Source: Pseudomonas libanensis (GTDB lineage: Bacteria > Pseudomonadota > Gammaproteobacteria > Pseudomonadales > Pseudomonadaceae). From it: a stretch of 64,000 nt of DNA. Below are positions 36,198-44,758 of this stretch, in pieces; the first letter of the stretch is position 1; each line of letters opens with the position of its first letter. A program made the translations under genes and the position numbers. The notes under the pieces were generated by a model. It worked only from the letters and a program-made list of their open reading frames with translations, made no database searches and was not told where the DNA came from. The stretch lies in the NCBI RefSeq assembly GCF_001439685.1, contig NZ_JYLH01000001.1, forward strand, positions 248,001-312,000, in the 5' to 3' direction.

Positions 36198-36754
36198 GTG
36201 AAGTCAAGATCTGGCGCGCTGCCGACTATGTGCGCATGCCGTGGAAAAACGGCGGCGGCAGTACCGAAGAGATCACCCGTGATGCGGGCACTGGCCTGGA
36301 TGGATTTGGCTGGCGCCTGTCGATTGCCGATATTGCCGAATCGGGCGAATTCTCCACGTTCGCCGGGTACCAGCGCGTGATTACGGTGATCAAGGGCGCG
36401 GGCATGGTGCTGACCGTGGACGGCGAGGAACAGCGCGGTTTGTTACCGTTGCAGCCGTTCGCGTTCGAGGGAGACAGCCAAGTGACGTGCCGCCTGATTA
36501 CCGGGCCAATCCGCGATTTCAACCTGATCTATTCGCCTGAGCGTTATCACGCGCGTTTGCAGTGGGTGGATGGGGTACAGCGGTTCTTCAGCACGGCGCA
36601 GACGGTGCTGGTGTTCAGCGTGGCGGATGAAGTGAAGGTATTGGGCGAGAAGCTCGGCCACTATGATTGCCTGCAAGTGGACGGTAACACTGGGCTGCTG
36701 GATATCTCTGTCACTGGCCGCTGCTGCATCATCGAACTGACCGCACGCGATTAA
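36194..36754 (+). CDS. hutD: HutD family protein (cupin-like)
   Basis: 186 residues. Double-stranded beta-helix protein of the HutD/Ves family (WRAADYVRMPWKNGGGSTEEI at the start, RLITGPIRDFNLIYSPERYHA near 95-115). Family knowledge: in P. fluorescens HutD is proposed to limit hut expression at high inducer levels, perhaps by binding a pathway metabolite. Translationally coupled to hutC (ATGA overlap). GGAGG precedes the ATG. No catalytic motif is evident. Confidence 0.93.
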   Translation: MSEVKIWRAADYVRMPWKNGGGSTEEITRDAGTGLDGFGWRLSIADIAESGEFSTFAGYQRVITVIKGAGMVLTVDGEEQRGLLPLQPFAFEGDSQVTCRLITGPIRDFNLIYSPERYHARLQWVDGVQRFFSTAQTVLVFSVADEVKVLGEKLGHYDCLQVDGNTGLLDISVTGRCCIIELTARD

Positions 36755-36758
36755 AAAC

Positions 36759-36774
36759 TGTGGGAGCTATCCCC
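36759..36774. repeat. Degenerate REP remnant
   Basis: TGTGGGAGCTATCCCC keeps the first ten bases of a type B REP but has lost the rest and has no partner arm. Confidence 0.5.
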
Positions 36775-36885
36775 AAGACCGCGCACCAATTTGTTACCGA
36801 ATGCCCCAGCGTGACGCAAAGCCGCGCTGTCGTGACAAATCCTCTTTGCTGTAAAACGCCTCCGTAAGAAATTTCATTAAACCTC

Positions 36886-36908
36886 CAAGCCTTGATTATC
36901 AAGGCTTG
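36886..36908. promoter_or_regulatory. 23-bp perfect palindrome, candidate activator site
   Basis: Arms CAAGCCTTGAT (36886-36896) and ATCAAGGCTTG (36898-36908) flank a single central T. The one-base centre suits a dimeric protein site better than an RNA hairpin. It lies about 55 bp upstream of the sigma-54 element of hutU, near where enhancer-binding proteins act. It does not resemble the NtrC or HutC consensus. Confidence 0.6.
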
Positions 36909-36950
36909 CGCGCACCTTCGAAAAAAATCTGCAAGGCTCGTTTCAAAAGT

Positions 36951-36966
36951 TGGCCGCTCGATTGCA
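36951..36966 (+). promoter_or_regulatory. Sigma-54 promoter of the hutU operon
   Basis: TGGCCGCTCGATTGCA has exact GG-N10-GC spacing and good -24 (TGGC) and -12 (TTGCA) elements. Start expected near 36977, leaving a leader of about 80 nt. This agrees with the known sigma-54 dependence of hutU in P. fluorescens under CbrAB/NtrBC. Confidence 0.8.
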
Positions 36967-36970
36967 TATG

Positions 36971-36984
36971 CTTGTACATACAAG
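36971..36984. promoter_or_regulatory. HutC operator over the hutU start site
   Basis: CTTGTACATACAAG has perfect arms CTTGTA and TACAAG. It begins 4 bp after the -12 element and covers the expected transcription start, so bound HutC would block initiation. Confidence 0.75.
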
Positions 36985-37055
36985 TAAAGATGTGTGCGTA
37001 AGACTCTCCTTCGCACCATCCATGTTCGCGCATCGATCGCCGAGGAGTCCTAGCA

Positions 37056-38726
37056 GTGACCAAGTCTACAAAATACCGTGACGTCGAAATCCGCGCCGCC
37101 CGCGGTAACAAGCTCACCGCCAAAAGCTGGCTGACTGAAGCGCCGCTGCGCATGCTGATGAACAACCTCGACCCACAAGTGGCCGAGAACCCGAAAGAAC
37201 TGGTGGTGTACGGCGGTATTGGCCGTGCGGCGCGCAATTGGGAATGCTACGACCAGATAGTCGAAAGCCTCACCAATCTGAACGACGACGAAACCCTGCT
37301 GGTGCAATCGGGCAAACCGGTCGGCGTGTTCAAGACCCATAGCAATGCACCCCGTGTGCTGATCGCCAACTCCAACCTGGTGCCGCACTGGGCCAGCTGG
37401 GAACACTTCAACGAACTGGATGCCAAGGGCTTGGCCATGTACGGCCAGATGACCGCCGGCAGCTGGATCTACATCGGTAGCCAGGGCATCGTTCAGGGCA
37501 CCTACGAAACCTTCGTCGAAGCTGGCCGCCAGCATTACAACAGCGATTTGACCGGTCGCTGGGTGCTCACCGCCGGTCTCGGCGGCATGGGCGGGGCCCA
37601 GCCGTTGGCGGCAACCCTGGCTGGGGCCTGCTCGCTGAACATCGAATGCCAGCAGGTCAGCATCGATTTCCGCCTGAGCAGCCGTTATGTCGACGAGCAA
37701 GCTACCGACCTCGACGACGCCCTGGCACGCATTGCCAAGTACACCAAGGAAGGCAAGGCCATCTCCATCGCCCTGCTGGGTAACGCCGCCGAAATCCTGC
37801 CGGAACTGGTCAAGCGTGGTGTACGTCCGGACATGGTCACCGACCAGACCAGCGCCCACGACCCGCTTAACGGCTACCTGCCAGCCGGCTGGACCTGGGA
37901 CGAATACCGCGCCCGTGCCAAGACCGAGCCGGCCGCCGTGATCAAGGCCGCCAAGCAGTCGATGGCCGTACATGTCAAAGCCATGCTGGAATTCCAGAAG
38001 CAAGGCATCCCGACCTTCGACTACGGCAACAACATCCGCCAGATGGCCCAGGAAGAAGGCGTGGAAAATGCCTTCGATTTCCCGGGTTTCGTACCGGCCT
38101 ATATCCGCCCGCTGTTCTGCCGTGGCATCGGCCCGTTCCGTTGGGCTGCACTGTCCGGCGACCCGCAGGACATCTACAAGACCGACGCCAAAGTCAAAGA
38201 ACTGATCCCGGACGACGCCCACCTGCATAACTGGCTGGACATGGCTCGCGAACGCATCAGCTTCCAGGGCCTGCCGGCCCGTATCTGCTGGGTTGGCCTG
38301 GGCCAGCGCGCCAAGCTCGGCCTGGCCTTCAACGAAATGGTACGTAGCGGCGAACTGTCCGCGCCGGTGGTGATCGGCCGTGACCACCTGGACTCCGGCT
38401 CTGTGGCCAGCCCGAACCGCGAAACCGAGGCCATGCAGGACGGCTCCGACGCCGTGTCCGACTGGCCACTGCTCAACGCCTTGCTCAACACCGCCAGCGG
38501 CGCGACCTGGGTCTCGCTGCACCACGGCGGCGGTGTGGGCATGGGCTTCTCCCAGCATTCGGGCATGGTGATCGTCTGCGACGGTACTGACGAGGCGGCC
38601 GAGCGGATTGCCCGCGTGTTGCACAACGACCCGGCGACCGGGGTGATGCGCCACGCGGATGCGGGTTATCAGATTGCTATCGACTGCGCTAAAGAACAGG
38701 GCCTGAACCTCCCAATGATCAAGTAA
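37056..38726 (+). CDS. hutU: Urocanate hydratase
   Basis: 556 residues. Converts urocanate to imidazolone propionate using tightly bound NAD+. NAD-binding [16 protein letters not shown] near residue 176 and conserved [13 protein letters not shown] and [14 protein letters not shown] blocks are present. GTG start, with GAGGAG upstream. It opens the main hut operon behind a sigma-54 promoter and HutC site. The next gene is 128 bp away across a degraded REPIN. Confidence 0.97.
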   Translation: MTKSTKYRDVEIRAARGNKLTAKSWLTEAPLRMLMNNLDPQVAENPKELVVYGGIGRAARNWECYDQIVESLTNLNDDETLLVQSGKPVGVFKTHSNAPRVLIANSNLVPHWASWEHFNELDAKGLAMYGQMTAGSWIYIGSQGIVQGTYETFVEAGRQHYNSDLTGRWVLTAGLGGMGGAQPLAATLAGACSLNIECQQVSIDFRLSSRYVDEQATDLDDALARIAKYTKEGKAISIALLGNAAEILPELVKRGVRPDMVTDQTSAHDPLNGYLPAGWTWDEYRARAKTEPAAVIKAAKQSMAVHVKAMLEFQKQGIPTFDYGNNIRQMAQEEGVENAFDFPGFVPAYIRPLFCRGIGPFRWAALSGDPQDIYKTDAKVKELIPDDAHLHNWLDMARERISFQGLPARICWVGLGQRAKLGLAFNEMVRSGELSAPVVIGRDHLDSGSVASPNRETEAMQDGSDAVSDWPLLNALLNTASGATWVSLHHGGGVGMGFSQHSGMVIVCDGTDEAAERIARVLHNDPATGVMRHADAGYQIAIDCAKEQGLNLPMIK

Positions 38727-38742
38727 CGGCTGGCGCAATACC

Positions 38743-38809
38743 TGTGGGAGACGACGCGGTCTGACAGTAAGACCGAGGTGATGCTATCGCAGGCAAGCCA
38801 GCTCCCACA
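38743..38809. repeat. Partly degraded REPIN in the hut operon
   Basis: The right arm ATCGCAGGCAAGCCAGCTCCCACA is an intact type B arm. The left arm keeps TGTGGGAG and then diverges. Lies between hutU and the urocanate permease gene. Confidence 0.75.
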
Positions 38810-38854
38810 GAAGAGCAAGATGCATACAAAACAATCCATCAGAGGTTGAACAAC

Positions 38855-40300
38855 ATGGCTGCGAATGACACCACCCCGTTGATCGAAAGGCGCTCGATCG
38901 ACTACATCCCGGAAGCGGAAAGACATGGTCGTCTATTTAGCCAGTTCACCCTGTGGATGGGCGCCAACCTGCAAATCACCGCGATTGTCACCGGGGCCCT
39001 GGCCGTGGTGCTGGGCGGTGATGTGTTCTGGTCGTTGATCGGCCTGCTGGTCGGTCAACTGATTGGCGGCGGCGTCATGGCCTTGCATGCGGCCCAAGGC
39101 CCCAAGCTTGGCCTGCCGCAGATGATTTCCAGCCGGGTGCAGTTCGGCGTGTATGGCGCGGCCATCCCGATCGTGCTGGTGTGCTTGATGTACCTGGGTT
39201 TCACCGCAACCGGGACCGTGCTGTCGGGTCAGGCGCTGGGGCAGTTGTTTGGGGTCAGCGACAGTGTCGGCATCCTGATCTTCGCCAGTGTCATCGTGCT
39301 GGTCACCGTGCTGGGTTATCGGGTGATCCATTTCATCGGCCGTGTCGCCAGCGTCGTTGGCGTGATTGCCTTTATCTACCTGTTCAGTCGGTTGATGAGC
39401 CAGACCGACGTTGGCGCGCTCCTGCAAATCCGTCATTTCAGCTGGAGCAGTTTCCTGTTGGCTGTGTCGCTTGCGGCGTCCTGGCAGATCGCATTCGGCC
39501 CTTACGTGGCGGATTATTCGCGTTACCTGCCAAGCAAGACCTCCTCGGTGAAAACCTTTCTCGCCGCTGGCGCAGGTTCGGTCGTCGGTGCACAAGTGGC
39601 GATGGTTCTCGGCGTGTTTGCCGCGGCGATGTCCAACGGGCAGTTCGCCGGTCATGAAGTGGCCTATATCGTGGGCTTGAGCGGCACGGGTGCCACCGCT
39701 GCATTGCTGTATTTCAGCATCGCGTTCGGCAAGGTCACCATCTCGACCCTGAACTCCTATGGCAGCTTCATGTGCATTGCGACCATCGTCAGCGGTTTCC
39801 GTGGTCGCCTGGAGGTCACGCGTCTGCAGCGGCTGGCGTTCGTGCTGGCCATCGTCGGCGCGGCGACCCTGATCGCGTTGCTCGGCCAGCATTCGTTCCT
39901 CGGTGCGTTCAAGTCGTTCATCCTGTTCCTGCTGGCGTTCTTTACGCCCTGGAGTGCGATCAACCTGGTGGATTACTACTGCATTACCCGCGAGCGCTAT
40001 GACGTGCCAGCACTGGCCGACCCGAACGGCCGCTACGGGCGCTGGAACCTGCTGGGTATCAGCGTCTATATCTTCGGCGTGCTGGTGCAGTTGCCGTTCA
40101 TCTCCACCAAGTTCTACACCGGCCCTTTGGTGGCCGCCCTGGGTGGCGTGGATATTTCCTGGATCATCGGCCTGGTACTGCCGGCGGCCCTGTATTACGT
40201 GTGTGCGAAAAAATGGCACGGCACGGTACCCGATCATCTGATCCTGCCAAAAGAGCAGGGCGCTTTACCCACAACAAACGGGCTGGCTGCACAAGCCTGA
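38855..40300 (+). CDS. hutTu: NCS1-type permease, probable urocanate transporter
   Basis: 481 residues with about 12 membrane segments and the purine/cytosine permease signature (FGPYVADYSRYLP near 221, NLVDYY near 370). Family knowledge: in P. fluorescens SBW25 a permease at this locus (HutTu) is urocanate-specific; I assign this gene by position and family and could not check identity. Start ATG 38855 has AGAGG 9 nt upstream; TTG 38846 is less likely. It lies between hutU and the hutXWV ABC genes. If the name is wrong, it would be a cytosine/allantoin-type permease. Confidence 0.8.
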   Translation: MAANDTTPLIERRSIDYIPEAERHGRLFSQFTLWMGANLQITAIVTGALAVVLGGDVFWSLIGLLVGQLIGGGVMALHAAQGPKLGLPQMISSRVQFGVYGAAIPIVLVCLMYLGFTATGTVLSGQALGQLFGVSDSVGILIFASVIVLVTVLGYRVIHFIGRVASVVGVIAFIYLFSRLMSQTDVGALLQIRHFSWSSFLLAVSLAASWQIAFGPYVADYSRYLPSKTSSVKTFLAAGAGSVVGAQVAMVLGVFAAAMSNGQFAGHEVAYIVGLSGTGATAALLYFSIAFGKVTISTLNSYGSFMCIATIVSGFRGRLEVTRLQRLAFVLAIVGAATLIALLGQHSFLGAFKSFILFLLAFFTPWSAINLVDYYCITRERYDVPALADPNGRYGRWNLLGISVYIFGVLVQLPFISTKFYTGPLVAALGGVDISWIIGLVLPAALYYVCAKKWHGTVPDHLILPKEQGALPTTNGLAAQA

Positions 40301-40369
40301 TGGGACGTGGACAGGGCAGGACGCCTACTGACTGCCGTAATCCATTTCATGATTGGGAGCGTCACAACA

Positions 40370-41335
40370 ATGACTATGAATAAGACCTTGCTGGCTACCT
40401 TGTTCTCGGCTGGCTTGCTGGCAAGCGCCGGCGTCCAGGCGGCCGGCTGGTGCGAATCCGGCAAACCGGTGAAATTCGCCGGCCTGAACTGGGAAAGCGG
40501 CATGTTGCTCACCGACATCCTGCAAACCGTGCTGGAAAAAGGCTACGACTGCAAAACCGACAGCCTGCCGGGCAATTCCATCACCATGGAAAACGCCCTG
40601 GGCAGCAATGACATCCAGGTATTCGCCGAGGAGTGGGTAGGCCGCAGTGAAGTCTGGAACAAGGCCGAGAAGGCCGGCAAGGTCGTGGGCGTCGGTGCAC
40701 CGGTGGTGGGTGCGGTCGAAGGCTGGTACGTACCGCGTTATGTGATCGAAGGCGACGCCAAGCGCAAGCTGGAAGCCAAGGCTCCGGAGCTGAAAAACAT
40801 CGCCGACCTGGCCAAGTACGCCTCGGTATTCAAGGATCAGGAAGAACCCTCCAAGGGCCGCTTCTACAACTGCCCGGCCGGCTGGACCTGCGAGTTGGAC
40901 AACAGCGAAATGCTCAAGAGCTACGGCCTGGAAAGCACCTACACCAACTTCCGCCCGGGCACCGGCCCGGCGCTGGATGCGGCGGTGCTGTCGAGCTACA
41001 AGCGCGGCGAGCCGATCCTGTTCTACTACTGGTCGCCGACGCCGCTGATGGGCCAGGTCGACCTGGTCAAGCTGGAAGAAAAACCCGGCGTGGATAAGCG
41101 CGTGAGTATCAAGGTCGGCCTGTCCAAGACCTTCCACGAGCAAGCCCCGGAACTGGTGGCCGTACTGGAAAAGGTCAACCTGCCCATCGACCTGCTGAAC
41201 CAGAACCTCGGCCGCATGGCCAAGGAGCGCATCGAGTCGCCCAAACTGGCGAAAATTTTCCTCAAGGAACATCCTGAAGTCTGGCACGCCTGGGTGAGCG
41301 ACGACGCAGCCAAGAAAATCGACGCGGCCTTGTAG
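40370..41335 (+). CDS. hutX: ABC transporter substrate-binding protein HutX
   Basis: 321 residues. Signal peptide NKTLLATLFSAGLLASAGVQA, then a glycine-betaine-type (OpuAC) binding domain (FAGLNWESGMLLTDILQTVLEKGY, ENALGSNDIQVFAEEWVGRSE, EPILFYYWSPTPLM). Periplasmic. Family knowledge: HutXWV is a betaine-type ABC system with a minor role in histidine uptake in SBW25. ATG 40370 with GGGAG 10 nt upstream; ATG 40376 is possible. Followed by hutW and hutV. Confidence 0.92.
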   Translation: MTMNKTLLATLFSAGLLASAGVQAAGWCESGKPVKFAGLNWESGMLLTDILQTVLEKGYDCKTDSLPGNSITMENALGSNDIQVFAEEWVGRSEVWNKAEKAGKVVGVGAPVVGAVEGWYVPRYVIEGDAKRKLEAKAPELKNIADLAKYASVFKDQEEPSKGRFYNCPAGWTCELDNSEMLKSYGLESTYTNFRPGTGPALDAAVLSSYKRGEPILFYYWSPTPLMGQVDLVKLEEKPGVDKRVSIKVGLSKTFHEQAPELVAVLEKVNLPIDLLNQNLGRMAKERIESPKLAKIFLKEHPEVWHAWVSDDAAKKIDAAL

Positions 41336-41405
41336 GTCAAGTGTGCACGGCTACCCTCGGGGTGGCCGGGCGGCTGGCCACAACCCACTGGATCGAGAGC
41401 ACGAT

Positions 41406-42257
41406 ATGTTTCCTGAGAGTTTTACGTTTTCCATCGCCGACTGGGTCAACGGTTGGGTGGACTCGCTGGTTACCAACTACGGCGATGTGTTCCGGCACAT
41501 CTCCGACACCCTGCTATGGGCCATCGTCAACCTGGAAGGGTTGCTGCGCATGGCGCCCTGGTGGCTGATGCTGGCCATCGTCGGCGGCGTTGCCTGGCAC
41601 GCCACGCGCAAACTGGTAACCACGGCGGTGATCGTCGGTTTGCTGTTCCTGGTGGGCGCCGTTGGCCTGTGGGACAAGCTGATGCAAACCCTGGCCCTGA
41701 TGATGGTCGCCACGGTGATCTCGGTGCTGATCGGCATTCCCCTGGGCATCCTGTCGGCGCGCAGCAATCGCCTGCGTTCGGTGCTGATGCCACTGCTGGA
41801 CATCATGCAGACCATGCCGAGCTTCGTGTACCTGATCCCGGTGCTGATGCTGTTCGGCCTGGGCAAGGTCCCGGCGATCTTCGCCACGGTGATCTACGCC
41901 GCGCCGCCACTGATTCGCCTGACGGACCTGGGCATTCGCCAGGTCGATGGCGAAGTCATGGAAGCCATCAACGCCTTCGGCGCCAACCGCTGGCAGCAAC
42001 TGTTCGGCGTGCAACTGCCGCTGGCGTTGCCGAGCATCATGGCCGGGATCAACCAGACCACCATGATGGCGCTGTCGATGGTGGTGATCGCCTCGATGAT
42101 CGGCGCCCGTGGCTTGGGCGAAGACGTGCTTGTCGGCATCCAGACCCTCAACGTCGGCCGTGGCCTGGAAGCCGGGCTGGCGATCGTGATTCTCGCAGTG
42201 GTCATCGACCGCATTACCCAGGCCTATGGTCGTCCACGGCATGAGGCGAGCAAATGA
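41406..42257 (+). CDS. hutW: ABC transporter permease HutW
   Basis: 283 residues, about six to seven membrane segments, betaine-type (ProW-like) inner-membrane permease. The EAA-type coupling loop is visible ([33 protein letters not shown] near 180-212). ATG 41406 gives the family N-terminus [15 protein letters not shown]; the frame is open further upstream without a better start. Its stop overlaps the hutV start by 4 bp. Confidence 0.92.
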   Translation: MFPESFTFSIADWVNGWVDSLVTNYGDVFRHISDTLLWAIVNLEGLLRMAPWWLMLAIVGGVAWHATRKLVTTAVIVGLLFLVGAVGLWDKLMQTLALMMVATVISVLIGIPLGILSARSNRLRSVLMPLLDIMQTMPSFVYLIPVLMLFGLGKVPAIFATVIYAAPPLIRLTDLGIRQVDGEVMEAINAFGANRWQQLFGVQLPLALPSIMAGINQTTMMALSMVVIASMIGARGLGEDVLVGIQTLNVGRGLEAGLAIVILAVVIDRITQAYGRPRHEASK

Positions 42258-43078
42258 CTACCGTCAGCAAAATCGAAGTAAAGAACGTCTTCAAGATCTT
42301 CGGCGCCCGTTCCAAGGATGCCCTGGCCATGATCGGCCAAGGCAAGACCAAGGACCAGGTACTGGCCGAGACCGGCTGCGTGGTCGGCGTCAATGACCTG
42401 TCCCTGAGCATCGGCACTGGTGAGATCTTCGTGATCATGGGCCTGTCAGGTTCTGGTAAATCCACCCTGGTACGTCATTTCAATCGCCTGATCGACCCCA
42501 CCAGCGGCGCGATCCTGGTGGACGGCGAAGACATCCTGCAACTGGACATGGACGCCCTGCGCCAATTCCGCCGGCACAAGATCAGCATGGTGTTCCAGAG
42601 CTTCGGCCTGTTGCCCCACAAGAGCGTGCTCGACAACGTTGCCTACGGCCTGAAAGTACGTGGCGAAACCAAGCAGGTGTGTGCTGAGCGTGCCCTGCAC
42701 TGGATCGAAACCGTGGGCCTCAAGGGCTATGAAAACAAATATCCGCACCAGCTTTCCGGCGGCATGCGCCAGCGTGTGGGCCTGGCCCGCGCCTTGGCGG
42801 CCGACACCGACATCATCCTGATGGACGAAGCCTTCAGCGCCCTCGATCCACTGATCCGCGCCGAGATGCAGGACCAGTTGCTCGAGCTGCAAAAGACCCT
42901 GCACAAGACCATCGTATTTATCACCCACGACCTCGACGAGGCCGTGCGCATCGGCAACCGCATTGCGATCCTCAAGGACGGCAAGCTGATCCAGGTCGGC
43001 ACGCCGCGGGAGATCCTGCATTCGCCGGCGGATGAGTATGTGGATCGGTTTGTTCAGCGGCGGGCGGCGGTGGTCTGA
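42254..43078 (+). CDS. hutV: ABC transporter ATPase HutV
   Basis: 274 residues. Walker [10 protein letters not shown] (near 62), Q-loop [13 protein letters not shown], signature [16 protein letters not shown] and Walker [14 protein letters not shown]. It resembles ProV/OpuAA but ends right after the nucleotide-binding domain and lacks the C-terminal CBS pair of osmotically gated ProV, consistent with a nutrient importer. Coupled to hutW. A REP pair separates it from hutH1. Confidence 0.95.
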   Translation: MTTVSKIEVKNVFKIFGARSKDALAMIGQGKTKDQVLAETGCVVGVNDLSLSIGTGEIFVIMGLSGSGKSTLVRHFNRLIDPTSGAILVDGEDILQLDMDALRQFRRHKISMVFQSFGLLPHKSVLDNVAYGLKVRGETKQVCAERALHWIETVGLKGYENKYPHQLSGGMRQRVGLARALAADTDIILMDEAFSALDPLIRAEMQDQLLELQKTLHKTIVFITHDLDEAVRIGNRIAILKDGKLIQVGTPREILHSPADEYVDRFVQRRAAVV

Positions 43079-43107
43079 GCCCAACCCTGTGGTGAGGCGA
43101 CTGGCGC

Positions 43108-43174
43108 CATCGGGGGCAAGCCCCCTCCCACATTTGAAATGCATTCCCCTGTGGGAGGGGGCTTGCCCCCGATG
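43108..43174. repeat. REP pair, tail-to-tail, within the hut operon (type A)
   Basis: ATCGGGGGCAAGCCCCC and its inverse, with TGTGGGA ends facing inward across a 15-bp spacer. Between hutV and hutH1. Confidence 0.85.
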
Positions 43175-43214
43175 GGGCCGGTAAGGCTGCACAAGAATTG
43201 AAGAAGGTATGAAG

Positions 43215-44726
43215 ATGCCCCAGGCAACAACAACAATCATCATCGCCGACACCCCGATGCGCTGGCAGGACGTGGCCGCCGTGGCTCGCCATGGCGCCGT
43301 GCTCGAGCTCTCGGGCCAGGCCTGGGCGCGCATCGACAACGCCCAGGCCATCGTGCAACGCATCGTCGCCAGCGGCGAGCGCGCCTATGGCGTCAATACC
43401 GGCCTGGGCGCCTTGTGCAATGTGTCGCTCAAGGGCGAGCAATTGAGCCAGCTGTCGCGCAATACACTGTTGAGCCACGCCTGTGGCGTCGGCCCGGTGC
43501 TCAGCGACGAGCAGACCCGCGTGATCATCTGCGCGGCAATCATCAACTACAGCCACGGCAAGTCCGGCCTGCACCCACAGGTGGTGCACTCGTTGCTGGC
43601 GCTGCTCAATCACGGCATCACCCCGCAAGTGCCGTCCCAGGGTTCGGTAGGTTACCTGACCCACATGGCCCATGTTGGCGTGGCCTTGCTCGGCGTCGGC
43701 AATGTGAGCTATCGCGGCCAGGTGGTCACGGCGCAACACGCTTTGCAGGCTGAAGGCTTGCAACCCGTGGTGCTCGGCGCCAAGGACGGCCTTTGCCTGG
43801 TCAACGGCACGCCGTGCATGACCGGCCTGAGCTGTTTGGCCCTGGCCGATGCCCACCATCTGCTGCAATGGGCCGATGTGATCGGTGCCATGAGCTTCGA
43901 AGCCCAACGCGGCCAGATCGACGCCTTTGACGAAGCGATCATCGCCCTCAAGCCGCACCCGGGCATGCAGCAGGTCGGCAGCAACCTGCGCGCCTTGCTC
44001 GACGGCAGCGAAGTCATCGCCAGCAGCAAAGGTATTCGCACCCAGGACGCCCTGAGCATTCGCTCGATCCCGCAGATCCACGGCGCGGCTCGCGATCAGC
44101 TTGAGCACGCCACCCGCCAGATCGAGACTGAACTCAACAGCGCCACGGACAACCCACTGCTGCTTGGCACCCCGGATAACTATCGCGTGGTATCCCAGGC
44201 CAACCCGCACGGCCAGTCCGTAGCGCTGGCCGCCGACATGCTGGCGATTGCCATGGCCGAAATCGGCTCGGTGGCCGAGCGTCGCCTGGACCGCCTGATC
44301 AACCCGCACGTCAGCGGCTTGCCGGCGTTCCTGGTCAGCAACCCCGGGGTCAACTCCGGGATGATGATCGTGCAGTACGTCGCCGCATCCTTGTGCGGGC
44401 AGAACCGCCAACTGGCGCAACCGGCGGTGCTCGACAACTTCGTCACCTCGGGCCTGCAGGAAGACCACTTGAGCATGGGCACCAACGCCGCGCTCAAGCT
44501 GCACCAGGTGCTGGCCAACGTCACCCAGATCCTCGCCATCGAGTACCTGCTGGCAGCCCAGGCGTTCGAATTCCTCAAGGACCAGCGCTTCGGCGTGGGC
44601 ACCGACCACGCCTGGCGCTTGCTGCGCGAAGTGGTCCCCGCTTACGAGCAGGACCGTTGGCTGGCGCCGGATATTGCCGCCGCTGCCCAGCTGCTTAAAG
44701 ACACTGCATTACCGAATTTGCACTGA
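43215..44726 (+). CDS. hutH1: HAL/PAL-family protein lacking the MIO triad
   Basis: 503 residues, full length against histidase. Many family residues are kept: YGVNTGLG (Tyr58), LLSHACGVG (His88), LVNGTPCMTG, QDALSIRS, NSATDNPL and QEDHLSMG. However the cofactor loop, normally [15 protein letters not shown], reads GSVGYLTHMAHV (143-154). The Ala-Ser-Gly that cyclises to MIO is absent and about three residues are deleted, and the catalytic Tyr of DPYSLR is Ala. So histidase activity by the usual mechanism is unlikely. The frame is intact. ATG 43215 has AAGAAGG 7 nt upstream; ATG 43209 is too close. Named by position in SBW25-type loci. Confidence 0.88.
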   Translation: MPQATTTIIIADTPMRWQDVAAVARHGAVLELSGQAWARIDNAQAIVQRIVASGERAYGVNTGLGALCNVSLKGEQLSQLSRNTLLSHACGVGPVLSDEQTRVIICAAIINYSHGKSGLHPQVVHSLLALLNHGITPQVPSQGSVGYLTHMAHVGVALLGVGNVSYRGQVVTAQHALQAEGLQPVVLGAKDGLCLVNGTPCMTGLSCLALADAHHLLQWADVIGAMSFEAQRGQIDAFDEAIIALKPHPGMQQVGSNLRALLDGSEVIASSKGIRTQDALSIRSIPQIHGAARDQLEHATRQIETELNSATDNPLLLGTPDNYRVVSQANPHGQSVALAADMLAIAMAEIGSVAERRLDRLINPHVSGLPAFLVSNPGVNSGMMIVQYVAASLCGQNRQLAQPAVLDNFVTSGLQEDHLSMGTNAALKLHQVLANVTQILAIEYLLAAQAFEFLKDQRFGVGTDHAWRLLREVVPAYEQDRWLAPDIAAAAQLLKDTALPNLH

Positions 44727-44758
44727 ACACCTAAGAACAATTCACAAGGAGTATGAAT

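Larger units (their letters stand above)
36755..37055. other. Regulatory region upstream of hutU
   Basis: 301 bp without a gene. It holds a REP remnant at the hutD side, a 23-bp perfect palindrome, a sigma-54 promoter and a HutC-like operator, in that order toward hutU. A TGTTAC at 36792 could be a CbrB half site, but a single copy is weak evidence. Confidence 0.7.

Noticed and set aside
43108..43174. REP pair considered as the intrinsic terminator of hutV
   Set aside because: There is no T-run after the stem, and the downstream hut genes have no obvious promoter, so complete termination here would silence hutH.
44753..44755. ATG as the start of hutH2
   Set aside because: The AAGGAG ribosome site ends one base before it. 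The in-frame GTG at 44759 has proper 7-nt spacing and gives the usual histidase N-terminus.
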